Positions 26,556 through 35,676 of a DNA stretch of 64,000 bases are shown piece by piece. The stretch is from Gluconobacter thailandicus F149-1 = NBRC 100600 (GTDB lineage Bacteria; Pseudomonadota; Alphaproteobacteria; Acetobacterales; Acetobacteraceae): the NCBI RefSeq assembly GCF_000964465.1, contig NZ_BANH01000002.1:1-64000 (forward strand), in the 5' to 3' direction. Position 1 is the first letter of the stretch. Each line of letters opens with the position of its first letter. Under the pieces are notes generated by a model. The model worked only from the letters and a program-made list of their open reading frames with translations. It ran no database searches and was not told the origin of the DNA. Position numbers and translations under genes: made by a program.

Positions 26556-27797
26556 TTAATGCGATGGAGACGATTGATCCAGTTGCCGGGCGTTCAGATC
26601 GTCAGCAGAGAGTTCTGCGGAAGGCTTTGCAGGTGCTTTTGCCCGATGCGGCACAGGCTTAACAACTGGCGCAGGAGTATCCGGCACTCCAGCACCTGCT
26701 TCAGGCATAGAAGAAGGCGCAGATGACCCCGACGCGTCGGGAGCCGGTTGCGCAGGGAGAGCAACGCCATTGCCAAACGCACCGGACTTGATGGCTTGCG
26801 CCGTGACTTCGACGTTCCGACGAACCTCGCCCTGACGCCCAAGAGGCGCGCTGGTCGCGCCGTCTGTTGAGAGAACCACGCCACCGGCATTCCCGAACGA
26901 CATGCGGAAGGGAGCCACCGCAGCATCGCCCTGCCAGCTTTCCCCTGCCTTGAGAACACGGGCGACAAGAACATGACCGTCCCTGTCTTTTACCTGCATC
27001 CAGACAGGAGCCAGAACACGCACCACAACCGACCCGACAGGCACAGCGGGGGCTGGCGTTTCTGCTGGTGCGTCCGTCGACGGCCCAAACTGGTCTGAGG
27101 GATTCTGATCCCGGTCTTCGGAGCCCGTGGCAGGCTCGGCTGACGTCATATCGGTAGAAGCAGGAGGTGCCTGAAGGGCTGGTGCAACCGCCTGTGGAGA
27201 TGGCGAAGCGGGCACAGCTTCAGCAGGCGGTGCGCTGACAGGAACGGGAGGCTGCGAGACATGAGGCTCGGGTGTAGGCGCCCGCCCTGGCATTACCGAT
27301 GCGACCTGCGGAGAGGTCGTTGCAGGTGTTGCCGCGCCAGGCATCAACTCCGCAACGGCCGGAACCCGACGATCTGCCGGGCTCTCATGCGATGCGAACC
27401 GGTACCACCCTGCATAGGCGGCAACGACAACAACAAGCCCTGCTCCGACCAGCAGTCCAATTGGGAGTCCACGCTCCCCTTCAGGCTGAGGAAATACGAG
27501 ATCTGTCTTGCGGTTGACGACACCACGATATTCACGGCGGAAACGCGCGACAAGACCGTCCGCATCCAGCTGCATGGCATGGGCATACGTCCGCAGGAAC
27601 CCCACGGCATAGGCTACGCCCGGCAGGGATGACAGATCATCCGCTTCCAGTGCGATGAGCAGACGGCTCCGGATACGCAGCCACTGAGCCACATCTTCAA
27701 TCTGCCAGCCCAGCTCCTCCCGACGCGTACGCAGGATCGTTCCAACACTGGGCTGGTCTGAGCGAAGCGGCATCATGCGATCGGAAGGAGGAGACAT
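26556..27797 (-). CDS. rodZ: RodZ-like cell-shape protein
   Basis: RodZ links MreB filaments to the cell-wall machinery. Residues ~15-85 form a Cro-like helix-turn-helix (GTILRTRREELGWQIEDVAQWLRI). A single membrane helix follows (LPIGLLVGAGLVVVVAAYAGW), then a long Pro/Ala-rich linker, a C-terminal beta domain (DUF4115; VRVLAPVWMQVKDRDG) and a second Pro/Lys-rich tail. The 413-residue length is within the family's range. The same-strand ispG follows. Confidence 0.88.
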   Translation of the reverse strand: MSPPSDRMMPLRSDQPSVGTILRTRREELGWQIEDVAQWLRIRSRLLIALEADDLSSLPGVAYAVGFLRTYAHAMQLDADGLVARFRREYRGVVNRKTDLVFPQPEGERGLPIGLLVGAGLVVVVAAYAGWYRFASHESPADRRVPAVAELMPGAATPATTSPQVASVMPGRAPTPEPHVSQPPVPVSAPPAEAVPASPSPQAVAPALQAPPASTDMTSAEPATGSEDRDQNPSDQFGPSTDAPAETPAPAVPVGSVVVRVLAPVWMQVKDRDGHVLVARVLKAGESWQGDAAVAPFRMSFGNAGGVVLSTDGATSAPLGRQGEVRRNVEVTAQAIKSGAFGNGVALPAQPAPDASGSSAPSSMPEAGAGVPDTPAPVVKPVPHRAKAPAKPSAELSADDLNARQLDQSSPSH

Positions 27798-27812
27798 GGC
27801 TGAATGACCTGA

Positions 27813-28856
27813 TCAGGCGAGAGCGTGCACGCGGTCTTCCCGCTTTGCAAGGGCTTCCACAGCCTGCTCCACGAGGGTGGCAATAATCTCGGAAACCGGG
27901 CGGATTTCCTTGACCATACCCACAGACTGGCCAGCCATGACAGATCCGTTATCGACGTCACCATCCATAACAGCACGACGCAGCGCACCAGCCCAGAAAT
28001 GCTCGATGGAGAGCTGGGCATCTTCCTTGCTCACATCACCGTTCTGGAACCTCTGAATGGTCTCGGCCTGATGCTTCAGGAAGCCACGGCTACCTGCATT
28101 GGCAAGACCGCGTACCGGAATAACCGGAAACTGCTCATCAAGCTGCACGGATGTCACAGCGTCACGGGCATTGGCTCGCAGGAACGCCTTCTTGAAATTC
28201 TCATGCGCGATGCTCTCCTGAGACGCGGCAAAAATCGTTCCAAGCTGCGCGCCAGAAGCGCCCTGCTCCAGATAGGATACGATGGCATCACCGCGGCCCA
28301 GACCACCCGCCACAAAGACGGGAACGTCCTTGATATGCGGCAGGATTTCCTGTGCCAGAACCGTCAGGGAAACAGGCCCGACATGGCCGCCTGCTTCGGA
28401 CCCCTCAATGATGAGAGCTTCAATACCGAGCTTCACCAGACGCTTGCCCAGAGCCAGCGCAGGGGCAAAACCGATCGCACGGGCTCCCCCATCACGGACG
28501 CGCTTGATGATGGCGCTCGTCGGCACACCACCAGCCAGAACAATATGGGACACGTTGTGTGCAAGACACACATCCACAAGCTGCTCAAGTGCCGGATGCA
28601 TGGTGATGAGGTTCACACCAAACGGGCGCTTCGTCAGAGCCTGCGTGGCAACGATTTCTTCCTCAAGGCGCTCCGGCGTCATCGCACCGCAGGCAATCAC
28701 ACCAAAACCACCAGCATTGGAAATAGCGGAGACAAGATTGCGCTCGCTCACCCAGGACATTGCGCCACCCAGAATGGCAACTTCGCTGCCCAGGAAGTCA
28801 CATCCCGGCTTCCAAAGGCAGTTCAGGGTCTCGCGGGCGTCCGTCATTGCACTCAC
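27813..28856 (-). CDS. Nitronate monooxygenase / enoyl-ACP reductase II-like flavoprotein
   Basis: A 347-residue TIM-barrel FMN protein. It has the family entry GAMSWVSERNLVSAISNAGGFGVI, the EGSEAGGHVG loop and VFVAGGLGRGDAI (phosphate binding). Members oxidise alkyl nitronates or reduce enoyl-ACP, and the reaction here is unresolved. The GTG at 28856 overlaps the lysC stop by 4 bp, with GAGG about 10 bp upstream; an ATG at 28847 is the alternative. It is probably co-transcribed with lysC. Confidence 0.85.
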   Translation of the reverse strand: MSAMTDARETLNCLWKPGCDFLGSEVAILGGAMSWVSERNLVSAISNAGGFGVIACGAMTPERLEEEIVATQALTKRPFGVNLITMHPALEQLVDVCLAHNVSHIVLAGGVPTSAIIKRVRDGGARAIGFAPALALGKRLVKLGIEALIIEGSEAGGHVGPVSLTVLAQEILPHIKDVPVFVAGGLGRGDAIVSYLEQGASGAQLGTIFAASQESIAHENFKKAFLRANARDAVTSVQLDEQFPVIPVRGLANAGSRGFLKHQAETIQRFQNGDVSKEDAQLSIEHFWAGALRRAVMDGDVDNGSVMAGQSVGMVKEIRPVSEIIATLVEQAVEALAKREDRVHALA

Positions 28857-30175
28857 GTAGAGGGTTCCTCTTTCTTGTCCAGCCCGTACGCGGTGTGCAG
28901 TGCACGCATCGCAAGCTCTTTGTATTCCGAATCAATCAGGACGGAGATCTTGATTTCACTGGTGGAAATCACCTGCACATTGATCCCACGCTCCGCCAGC
29001 GTCCCGAACATGGTCGCAGCAAGCCCGGCATTGGACCGCATGCCAACACCTACAACGCTGATTTTTACCACGTTGTGAGACGTTTCAAGCTCGCCATACT
29101 GAATGATGCCGTGGGCTTTTTCCAGCACCGCACGGGCCGCAGCTTCATCACTCTTGCCGACCGTGAAGGTCATGTTCGTCATGCGGTCAACGCCCGTGTT
29201 CTGCACGATCATGTCCACATTGATGTTTGCCGCAGCCAAGGGTCCGAAGATGGCGGCCGCGATGCCCGGACGGTCCGGAATACCCCGGACGGAGAGCTTT
29301 GCTTCATCATGCGAGCTGGCAATGCCCGCAACCAGTTCCTTCTCCACGATCTCGTCCTCATCCACCACAATCGACCCACTGTCATCATCCGTCTCGGAGA
29401 ATGACGACAGCACACGTACACGGACCCCTTCACGCATCGCCAGCCCGACACTGCGGGTCTGAAGTACCTTGGCGCCTACGGAAGCGAGTTCAAGCATCTC
29501 TTCATAAGTGATGCGATCCAGCTTCCGCGCACGCTTCACGATACGCGGGTCCGTCGTATAAATTCCATCAACATCCGTATAGATGTCGCATTGATCCGCA
29601 TGGATCGCGGCGGCAATCGCTACAGCAGATGTGTCTGATCCGCCACGCCCCAGTGTGGCAATCCGGTTATCCGGACCCACACCCTGGAAACCGGCAATAA
29701 CCGGCACAATCCCATTATCAAGGCATTTCAGCAGTTCCGTGCCATCAACACCATCAATGGACGCTTTGCCGTGCGCATCATCCGTCACAAGCGGGATCTG
29801 CCAGCCCTGAAAAGAGCGAGCCGGAACGCCTAGTGCCTGTAGCGCGATAGCCACAAGGCCGCTGGTCACCTGCTCACCAGATGCCACGACAGCATCATAT
29901 TCCTTCGGGTCCGCCAGCGGATCCAGCTCGGCGCAGTATCCAACCATTTGATTGGTTACACCCGCCATAGCAGACACAACAACAGCCACCCGACGTCCCT
30001 GCGCATGCTCGGCCTTGACCCGCTGCGCAACGATCCGGATGCGTTCAATTGTTCCGACGGATGTACCGCCGAATTTCATGACGATCGTTTTCCGTTTCCC
30101 GCTATCCACAGACATGGAAAGAGTATCGGCACGACCGGAAACCTGGTCGTGAACGGGAGTATCGGACATGGACAT
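28853..30175 (-). CDS. lysC: Aspartate kinase
   Basis: The enzyme phosphorylates aspartate, the first step to Lys, Thr, Met and diaminopimelate. The KFGGTSVG motif lies ~33 residues from the chosen start, and two ACT domains in the C-terminal third (GIPDRPGIAAAIF; GVGMRSNAGLAATMF) suggest allosteric feedback. The open frame extends ~118 codons further upstream to 30529, but that stretch is not kinase-like and runs into the divergent ubiG, so I chose the ATG at 30175 (441 residues). ATGs at 30169 and 30115 are also possible. dapA at 55.5 kb acts next but one in the pathway. Confidence 0.93.
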   Translation of the reverse strand: MSMSDTPVHDQVSGRADTLSMSVDSGKRKTIVMKFGGTSVGTIERIRIVAQRVKAEHAQGRRVAVVVSAMAGVTNQMVGYCAELDPLADPKEYDAVVASGEQVTSGLVAIALQALGVPARSFQGWQIPLVTDDAHGKASIDGVDGTELLKCLDNGIVPVIAGFQGVGPDNRIATLGRGGSDTSAVAIAAAIHADQCDIYTDVDGIYTTDPRIVKRARKLDRITYEEMLELASVGAKVLQTRSVGLAMREGVRVRVLSSFSETDDDSGSIVVDEDEIVEKELVAGIASSHDEAKLSVRGIPDRPGIAAAIFGPLAAANINVDMIVQNTGVDRMTNMTFTVGKSDEAAARAVLEKAHGIIQYGELETSHNVVKISVVGVGMRSNAGLAATMFGTLAERGINVQVISTSEIKISVLIDSEYKELAMRALHTAYGLDKKEEPST

Positions 30176-30350
30176 CGCGGATAAGGCTCCAGTACGTGTC
30201 TGGCGTTGCGCGCTCGGGTCTGGCATCGGATACGACACAAAACAGATTTGCCGGCCGGTCTTCTGAACAGACTCTGCCGGTCCACATACTCGTCTCGCCA
30301 CGCCGCGTCCAGCCGACGGCATCATGCAGACACACAGAAGGACAGTTCTG

Positions 30351-31106
30351 ATGGCCTCAGAAACCGTTTCCGGAAGCGCCTCACATCGCTCTTCCGTTTC
30401 CGATTCCGAAATCGCCCATTTCAGTGCGCTGGCCAAAGACTGGTGGAATCCGCGTGGCCCAATGGCCCCTTTGCATGCCATGAACCCCCTGCGTACGGAC
30501 TGGGTCGCCTCGCGAACGACCTCTCTCAAGCCCTCCGAAGGAAAACGCCTTTCCCTGCTCGATATTGGCTGTGGCGCAGGCCTCGCCAGCGAAGCCTTTG
30601 CAAAGCTGGGGTTTGAGACGCTTGGCCTGGATGCAAGCCCGGACGGGATCGAAGCTGCCCGTGCCCATCAGGCCACCTACCCGCTGCCGCCTAAGGCCGC
30701 GCCGCTATCTTATCGCAATGGTAGTGCGGAAGATCTGGTGGATGAAGGAGCAGAGTTCGATGTGGTGTCGGCCCTTGAAGTCATCGAACACGTCAATGAT
30801 CCGCAGGACTTCCTGCATATGCTTGCAACCCTGACCCGTCCGGGAGGCATGGTTGCCGTCTCTACAATGAGCCGCACCCCGCGCTCATTCGCCATGGCAA
30901 AACTGGGGGCGGAGTACCTTCTGCGCATGCTGCCTGTCGGCACACATGACTGGAAGAAATTCATCAAGCCGGAAGAACTGGCAGCCATGGCCCGTAACGC
31001 CGGTCTGCGCATGACCGATATTGCCGGCATGAGCTACCTCCCCCCCCGCTGGCGCACGACCCGCGACACTGGCGTGAACTACATCGCGATGTTCACGAAG
31101 GGCTGA
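30351..31106 (+). CDS. ubiG: Ubiquinone biosynthesis O-methyltransferase
   Basis: SAM-dependent enzyme for both O-methylations of ubiquinone synthesis. The N-terminal HFSALAKDWWNPRGPMAPLHAMNPLR is a UbiG fingerprint, followed by LLDIGCGAGLASE (SAM motif I) and VSALEVIEHV. The ATG at 30351 is preceded by AAGGA with an 8-base gap and gives 251 residues; the frame starts 27 bp earlier. It is divergent from lysC and closed by a strong terminator. Ubiquinone matters here because acetic acid bacteria feed periplasmic dehydrogenases into it. Confidence 0.96.
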   Translation: MASETVSGSASHRSSVSDSEIAHFSALAKDWWNPRGPMAPLHAMNPLRTDWVASRTTSLKPSEGKRLSLLDIGCGAGLASEAFAKLGFETLGLDASPDGIEAARAHQATYPLPPKAAPLSYRNGSAEDLVDEGAEFDVVSALEVIEHVNDPQDFLHMLATLTRPGGMVAVSTMSRTPRSFAMAKLGAEYLLRMLPVGTHDWKKFIKPEELAAMARNAGLRMTDIAGMSYLPPRWRTTRDTGVNYIAMFTKG

Positions 31107-31110
31107 AAAA

Positions 31111-31136
31111 AAGGCGCTCCGAAGAGCGCCTTTTTC
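31111..31136. terminator. Bidirectional rho-independent terminator
   Basis: A perfect 9-bp stem (AAGGCGCTC/GAGCGCCTT) with loop CGAA and T/A tails separates ubiG from the convergent lactonase gene. Confidence 0.92.
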
Positions 31137-31146
31137 CACTGCAAGA

Positions 31147-32418
31147 TCAGACTTGCGTATTCATGAATGCAAACGTCGTCGGACTACCGACAGGCGTGAA
31201 GTTCTCGGTAAACGCAAGCTGCCCGGTGTTCTTATCCACCTTGAAGGACGTCACCGCATCCGAACGCTGGTTGGCGCAGAACAGGAATGTTCCTGACGGA
31301 TCGAACATCATGGCGCGGCCATAATCGGCATGCATCCAGACTTCATCCTGCAATGACAACGTTCCATCTGCAGCAATCGCGAACACAGCCAGCGAATCGC
31401 CCAGGCGGTTCGACGCATAGACATACTTGCCACTGGCCGAGATCAGAATTTCCGCGGCCAGCGTCGAGCCGCGGAAATGCGGCGTGACCGTGCTGACCGT
31501 CTGGATGTTCGTAATGGCACCCGTCAGCGGATCGAAGCTGGAAACTACAATCTTCGAATTTTGCTCGCACAGATTGTACATGATGCGCCCCGAGTGATTG
31601 AACTCGAAATGACGCGGCGCAGAACCCGGTTCCATGTCGTAATACGGCGTCTTGGCCGGAATAAGCTTTCCGGTCGCCAGATTCAGCGTCCAGACATAGA
31701 CCCGATCCAAGCCTGCATCATCCGCAATCACAAACCGACCACTTGGATCAGAACGGATCATATGCGGATGTGAACCGGAGTGATCCGAAACGGCAAAATT
31801 GCCCTGCGGGTTATCAGCTGCACGCTCAGGCTGGCGCGGGCCCGAGTTATGGACAACATCCGTTGCGTCACCCAGCGACCCATCGCTCCGGATCGGCAGA
31901 ACGCCAACACATCCGCCGACATAGTTCGCGACCAGCACATAACGTCCCGAGTGGTGAACACTCAGATGGGCCGGTACTGCGCCGCCCGAACTGACAGAGT
32001 TCAGCTTCCGCAGCGAGCCAGTCTTCTGATCAACAGCAAAAGCGGTGACAGATCCGTCACCATCCTTGTTGTAATCGTCGATCTCGCTCAGCGCATAAAG
32101 AAAGCGATTATCTGCAGACAGCGTGATGAATGACGGGCTGGCAATATCGGTATAGGTTGTGATCGGCGTCAGAACGCCAGATTCACGATCCATTTCGAAA
32201 ACGGCAATCCCTTGCCCGTTGCCCGCACCGCCCTGAGGTGCATGTTTGGTATATCCACCCACGAAGCAGACGGTTTTGGAAACAACTTTGGGTGGTGGTG
32301 GCGGTACCGGTACGATTTTTGGCTCATCAGCCGCATAAGACGCACCTGCCAGGCCAGTAACAGAGGCACCGGCGGCCAGCCCGAGCGTAAAGTCGCGGCG
32401 GGAAACGGGGTGGGACAT
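31147..32418 (-). CDS. Exported lactonase-family beta-propeller (6-phosphogluconolactonase-like)
   Basis: The ATG at 32418 is preferred: it is preceded by AAAGGA and begins a twin-arginine signal (VSRRDFTLGLAAGASV, cleavage near SYAADEP). The open frame runs to 32550 without support. After a Pro-rich spacer (VPVPPPPPKVV) comes a seven-bladed propeller with repeats of the YvrE/Pgl type (SADNRFLYALSE; SGRYVLVANYVGG; DPSGRFVIADDAG). Such enzymes open sugar lactones. Export by Tat suggests it acts in the periplasm, where acetic acid bacteria form gluconolactone. The activity is inferred; the domain is clear. Confidence 0.82.
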   Translation of the reverse strand: MSHPVSRRDFTLGLAAGASVTGLAGASYAADEPKIVPVPPPPPKVVSKTVCFVGGYTKHAPQGGAGNGQGIAVFEMDRESGVLTPITTYTDIASPSFITLSADNRFLYALSEIDDYNKDGDGSVTAFAVDQKTGSLRKLNSVSSGGAVPAHLSVHHSGRYVLVANYVGGCVGVLPIRSDGSLGDATDVVHNSGPRQPERAADNPQGNFAVSDHSGSHPHMIRSDPSGRFVIADDAGLDRVYVWTLNLATGKLIPAKTPYYDMEPGSAPRHFEFNHSGRIMYNLCEQNSKIVVSSFDPLTGAITNIQTVSTVTPHFRGSTLAAEILISASGKYVYASNRLGDSLAVFAIAADGTLSLQDEVWMHADYGRAMMFDPSGTFLFCANQRSDAVTSFKVDKNTGQLAFTENFTPVGSPTTFAFMNTQV

Positions 32419-32522
32419 AGGGTTCCACGGTCCTTTCAGTTCAACAGCAGCAAAGACCAACGCCGGGCCTGCGCATCCTTGAAAGACCATATCTGAATGA
32501 CATGGCCTCCCGTTGTAGTTTC

Positions 32523-33008
32523 TCAGTGAGGCTGCGGAGGCATCTTGCACTGCGGGCCAAAGGCACCGCCGTTATAACGGGTCCAGGTCTCGGTCTTCCC
32601 CAGCAGGGGCATTCCCAGAACATACCCACGCAGCTTCAGGACATTTGGCTCGGAAAGCCAGATGAAGGCCTGATAAACACGTCCGCTGCGAGGATCAAGA
32701 ATGTGACCGCTCCATTTGTGCTCTTCAACTGGTACAAAGTCTGTCAACATCCACAAACCGCACTCGGCCCGGCCCCACGTGTCCTTCGGCATCTCTCCGT
32801 CATAGTCCATGCCAACCAGCCTGCCACACAGGGCATGTCCGTTGTTTCCACAGTGCTCAATCGAGAAGACACCATCCTTGCCGGAGGAAAGCCACAGGCC
32901 CAGTTCCGAAGGTACGGTGGCTGAAGAGACATTGGCCGCAGCCTCTGCCTGCCCCATTGAAGGAGACAGGCACAGCAGAAGACCTGACAGGATCAAACCA
33001 CGGCGCAT
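32523..33008 (-). CDS. DUF2147 secreted protein
   Basis: A 161-residue protein with a signal peptide (RRGLILSGLLLCLSPSMGQ) and the DUF2147 pattern: LGLWLSSGKDGVFSIEHCG, LCGRLVGM, then YVLGMPLLGKTETWTRY. Homologues are lipocalin-like exported proteins without settled function. Its ATG abuts the grx stop, so it is co-transcribed with it. Confidence 0.85.
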   Translation of the reverse strand: MRRGLILSGLLLCLSPSMGQAEAAANVSSATVPSELGLWLSSGKDGVFSIEHCGNNGHALCGRLVGMDYDGEMPKDTWGRAECGLWMLTDFVPVEEHKWSGHILDPRSGRVYQAFIWLSEPNVLKLRGYVLGMPLLGKTETWTRYNGGAFGPQCKMPPQPH

Positions 33009-33266
33009 TCAGGCACCGCCAAGCAGGGAATCAAGTCGACCCGCTCGATCCAGTGCCACGATGTCATCACATCCGCCGAGAGACTGCCCGTCCACAAAGA
33101 CCTGGGGCACAGTCCGGCGTCCTGAGCGCGTCATGGATTCTTCCCGCTCACGCGTCCCGTGAGGGGCATTGATTTCCTTAAAGATCACGCCTTTTGACCT
33201 GAGCAGATCAACCGCGTGAACACAATAAGGGCATCCCGGCTGGGTAAAAATTTCAATTTTTGACAT
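33009..33266 (-). CDS. grxC: Glutaredoxin 3
   Basis: The thiol-disulfide reductase has the CPYC active site (TQPGCPYCVHAV), the cis-Pro segment TVPQVFVDG and GGCDDI for glutathione binding. The ATG at 33266 gives 85 residues, the family's usual size; the longer frame to 33332 overlaps comF and is not needed. It is 7 bp downstream of comF. Confidence 0.95.
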   Translation of the reverse strand: MSKIEIFTQPGCPYCVHAVDLLRSKGVIFKEINAPHGTREREESMTRSGRRTVPQVFVDGQSLGGCDDIVALDRAGRLDSLLGGA

Positions 33267-33273
33267 ACAGTTC

Positions 33274-34050
33274 TTACTCCTCGGGATACGGAACATCCCG
33301 TTCATCGCCCTTGCCGGTCCGGGCCGCAACAAGAATATCCACCGATAATGCTCCCGCCTTCAAGAGTGCATCCGTGCAGACCGACGCCGTCGCTCCCGTC
33401 GTCAACACATCATCCACCAACAGAACGGCCTGCCCTGCAATTCGTTTTCCTCTCCCAGCACGAACAATGATCGTGTCTGCAATTTCAGAATGGCGTTCCT
33501 TTGGAGACAGACGGGCAAGTGGTCTGGTCGCTCGCCGCCGTTCAAGACCATCCAGCAAGGCGGGAACCTTGCTATGCCGAGCTAGTCCACGCGCGAGAAG
33601 AGCAGCCTGATTGTAGCGGCGGCGCCACAGTTTGCCCCGATACATCGGCACGGGCACCAGCAGCGTTGCCTGCTCGAGCAATGATACCCCGGCTCTTTCC
33701 ATTTCCCTGGAAAGCACGGTCGCGTTTTCCGTCTGGTCAGAATATTTGAGGGGAAGGATAATCCGCCGGGACCAGTCATCATAAACAAACGCTGCCCGGC
33801 CTTTACGCCAGGCTGGCGGCTTCAGTTGACAGGAAACGCAGATCTTTCTGGCACCCCCGTAGGCCTCGTTTACCAGTGGCGTACCACAGCGTTCACAGCA
33901 GGGAGAAACAATACGCTGAGCAGATGAAAAGCAGTCGGCACAGAACGCGCCATCCGTCATGACGTCGGCTCCGCATCCACGGCAAACCGGCGGGAGTATC
34001 ACGTCCAGGACCGTCCGGCAGCAACGCGAGAAGAACGGCTGGAGGAGCAT
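33274..34050 (-). CDS. comF: ComF-family phosphoribosyltransferase-like protein
   Basis: The protein has an N-terminal zinc-finger-like region with CRGCG, CADCF and CCERCG, then a phosphoribosyltransferase domain ending in VLLVDDVLTTGAT (PRPP loop). In naturally competent species ComF acts in uptake of transforming DNA, yet homologues occur widely and the exact reaction is unknown. The ATG at 34050 is preferred to a TTG at 34059. ComM at 61 kb is the second competence-linked protein in this window. Confidence 0.88.
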   Translation of the reverse strand: MLLQPFFSRCCRTVLDVILPPVCRGCGADVMTDGAFCADCFSSAQRIVSPCCERCGTPLVNEAYGGARKICVSCQLKPPAWRKGRAAFVYDDWSRRIILPLKYSDQTENATVLSREMERAGVSLLEQATLLVPVPMYRGKLWRRRYNQAALLARGLARHSKVPALLDGLERRRATRPLARLSPKERHSEIADTIIVRAGRGKRIAGQAVLLVDDVLTTGATASVCTDALLKAGALSVDILVAARTGKGDERDVPYPEE

Positions 34051-34059
34051 CCCGCGCAA

Positions 34060-34254
34060 TCAGGAATGAACCAGTTTCAGTTCCACACGGGACGCATCAA
34101 TCAGAACCTTGCCTTCATTCTGAAAATTGACGGTCACCCGCTCGCCGATCGCAGACTGGACCTGCCCCCAGCCCCATTCCGGGTAGTCTGGGTGCTGAAC
34201 GATCTGGCCGGGTTCAAGAAAAGATTGAAATGGCATGGACATTATTCTGTCCAT
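34060..34254 (-). CDS. DUF3553 small protein
   Basis: A 58-64-residue protein of the DUF3553 type: FLEPGQIVQHPDYPEWGWGQVQSA and VNFQNEGKVLI match the CarD/Tudor-like strand pattern of UvrD C-terminal tails. In-frame ATGs at 34254, 34242 and 34236 are all possible. It lies directly upstream of comF. A role in binding a helicase or RNA polymerase is a guess from the fold. Confidence 0.75.
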   Translation of the reverse strand: MDRIMSMPFQSFLEPGQIVQHPDYPEWGWGQVQSAIGERVTVNFQNEGKVLIDASRVELKLVHS

Positions 34255-34269
34255 GCCATGAGAACACCA

Positions 34270-35676
34270 TCAGTGCCCAGCATTTTCGCCAGAAAAATCT
34301 GGCGCAGCGAGGCCTGAGGTTTCAAGCTGAACTGCAACAGCCTGCTTCAGGCGCTCCAGTCCTTCATTGGTTAGCGCCTCTGCCCGGGCAACCAGAACCG
34401 CCTGAGTATTGGATGCCCGCAGGAGCCACCAACCATCATCCGTATTGACGCGCACACCATCAATTTCAGAAACATCAGCGCCCTCCTTGCGAAGACGCTC
34501 CGCAACTTCGGCTATGACACCGAATTTACGAGTATCATCACAATCAAAACGCAGTTCAGGTGTGCTGATCGTTTCCGGCAGAGCGCTGCGGACTTGCGAA
34601 AGAGGCTGCCCCAAACGGGATACGATCCCGATGAAACGCACAGCAGCGTAGAGCGCATCATCAAAGCCGTACCATTTGTCGGCAAAGAAGATATGCCCGG
34701 ACATTTCGCCCGCCAGTGGAGACTTTGTCTCGGCCATCTTGGTTTTCACCAGAGAATGACCCGTCTTCCACATTAAGGGCTGACCACCAGCCTTTTCGAC
34801 CTCATCGAAAAGAACCTTGCTGGCCTTCACATCCGCAATGATCGTTGCTCCTGGATGATCCCGCAGCACATCGCGCGCCAAAAGAACCAGAATCTGGTCT
34901 CCCCAGAGGATCTGCCCCTGATCATCGACAACGCCGATACGGTCCGCATCGCCATCAAAGGCGATACCGAGATCAGCACCCGCCTCCTGAACCTTGCGGA
35001 TCAGATCCTGAAGGTTTTTGGGAACGGTCGGGTCCGGATGATGATTGGGGAAATGTCCGTCAATTTCCGCAAACAGGACCGTATGCTCGCCCGGCAGTTC
35101 CTTTACCAATCGGGAAAGCACATCACCCGCAGCAGAATTGCCATTGTCCCATACGACTTTAAGGGGACGTGATCCGTCATAATCCTGAAGAAGCCTAGCA
35201 ATGTACGCGCTGGAAATATCTTCGTGACGGGAGGTCCCTTTAGCCGCAGGAATGACATCTCCCGTTGCGGCCAAACGGCCCAGTTCACGGATCTGATCTC
35301 CGTAAAAAGGCTTGCCACCGCTCATCATCTTGAAGCCATTATAATCTGGCGGATTATGACTGCCCGTGACCATAATTGCCCCGTCAGCTTTCAAAGCCAC
35401 CGATGCAAAGTAGAGCATAGGCGTAGGGCCGCAGCCGATGCGGATAACATCCGCCCCTGACTCTACGGCACCTTTGACAAGGGCATCTTCCAGAACAGGA
35501 GAAGACAATCTCCCATCGAAGCCAATGACAACACTGCGCCCACCCTGCCGAATGACCATACTCGCAAAAGTACGGCCAATCGCAAAAGCATCTTCAGGGT
35601 GAAGCGTTTTTCCAACAATCCCGCGAATATCGTATTCGCGGAGACTGGTTGGATCAAAATCGTGCCTGAAAGACAT
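34270..35676 (-). CDS. Phosphomannomutase/phosphoglucomutase
   Basis: This alpha-D-phosphohexomutase interconverts hexose 1- and 6-phosphates for envelope polysaccharides. All four active-site loops are visible: catalytic Ser in [13 protein letters not shown], metal site DGDADRIG, sugar loop GEMSGHIF and phosphate loop RASNTQ. At 468 residues it fits the AlgC-type enzymes. Its ATG overlaps the galU stop by 1 bp; together they make UDP-glucose from glucose-6-phosphate. Confidence 0.95.
   Translation of the reverse strand: MSFRHDFDPTSLREYDIRGIVGKTLHPEDAFAIGRTFASMVIRQGGRSVVIGFDGRLSSPVLEDALVKGAVESGADVIRIGCGPTPMLYFASVALKADGAIMVTGSHNPPDYNGFKMMSGGKPFYGDQIRELGRLAATGDVIPAAKGTSRHEDISSAYIARLLQDYDGSRPLKVVWDNGNSAAGDVLSRLVKELPGEHTVLFAEIDGHFPNHHPDPTVPKNLQDLIRKVQEAGADLGIAFDGDADRIGVVDDQGQILWGDQILVLLARDVLRDHPGATIIADVKASKVLFDEVEKAGGQPLMWKTGHSLVKTKMAETKSPLAGEMSGHIFFADKWYGFDDALYAAVRFIGIVSRLGQPLSQVRSALPETISTPELRFDCDDTRKFGVIAEVAERLRKEGADVSEIDGVRVNTDDGWWLLRASNTQAVLVARAEALTNEGLERLKQAVAVQLETSGLAAPDFSGENAGH

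Noticed and set aside
25333-26559. 408-codon plus-strand frame
   Set aside because: It is antisense to ispG, which has complete Fe-S and N-terminal motifs; long antisense frames arise from the high GC codon pattern.
27825-29078. 417-codon plus-strand frame
   Set aside because: Antisense to the nitronate-monooxygenase and lysC genes, without signal or domain.
30176-30529. 118-codon N-terminal extension of lysC
   Set aside because: Not kinase-like, overlaps the divergent ubiG start, and the ATG at 30175 gives a normal length.
32419-32550. 44-codon extension of the lactonase
   Set aside because: It precedes the twin-arginine signal, which must be N-terminal, and overlaps the 3' end of the DUF2147 gene.
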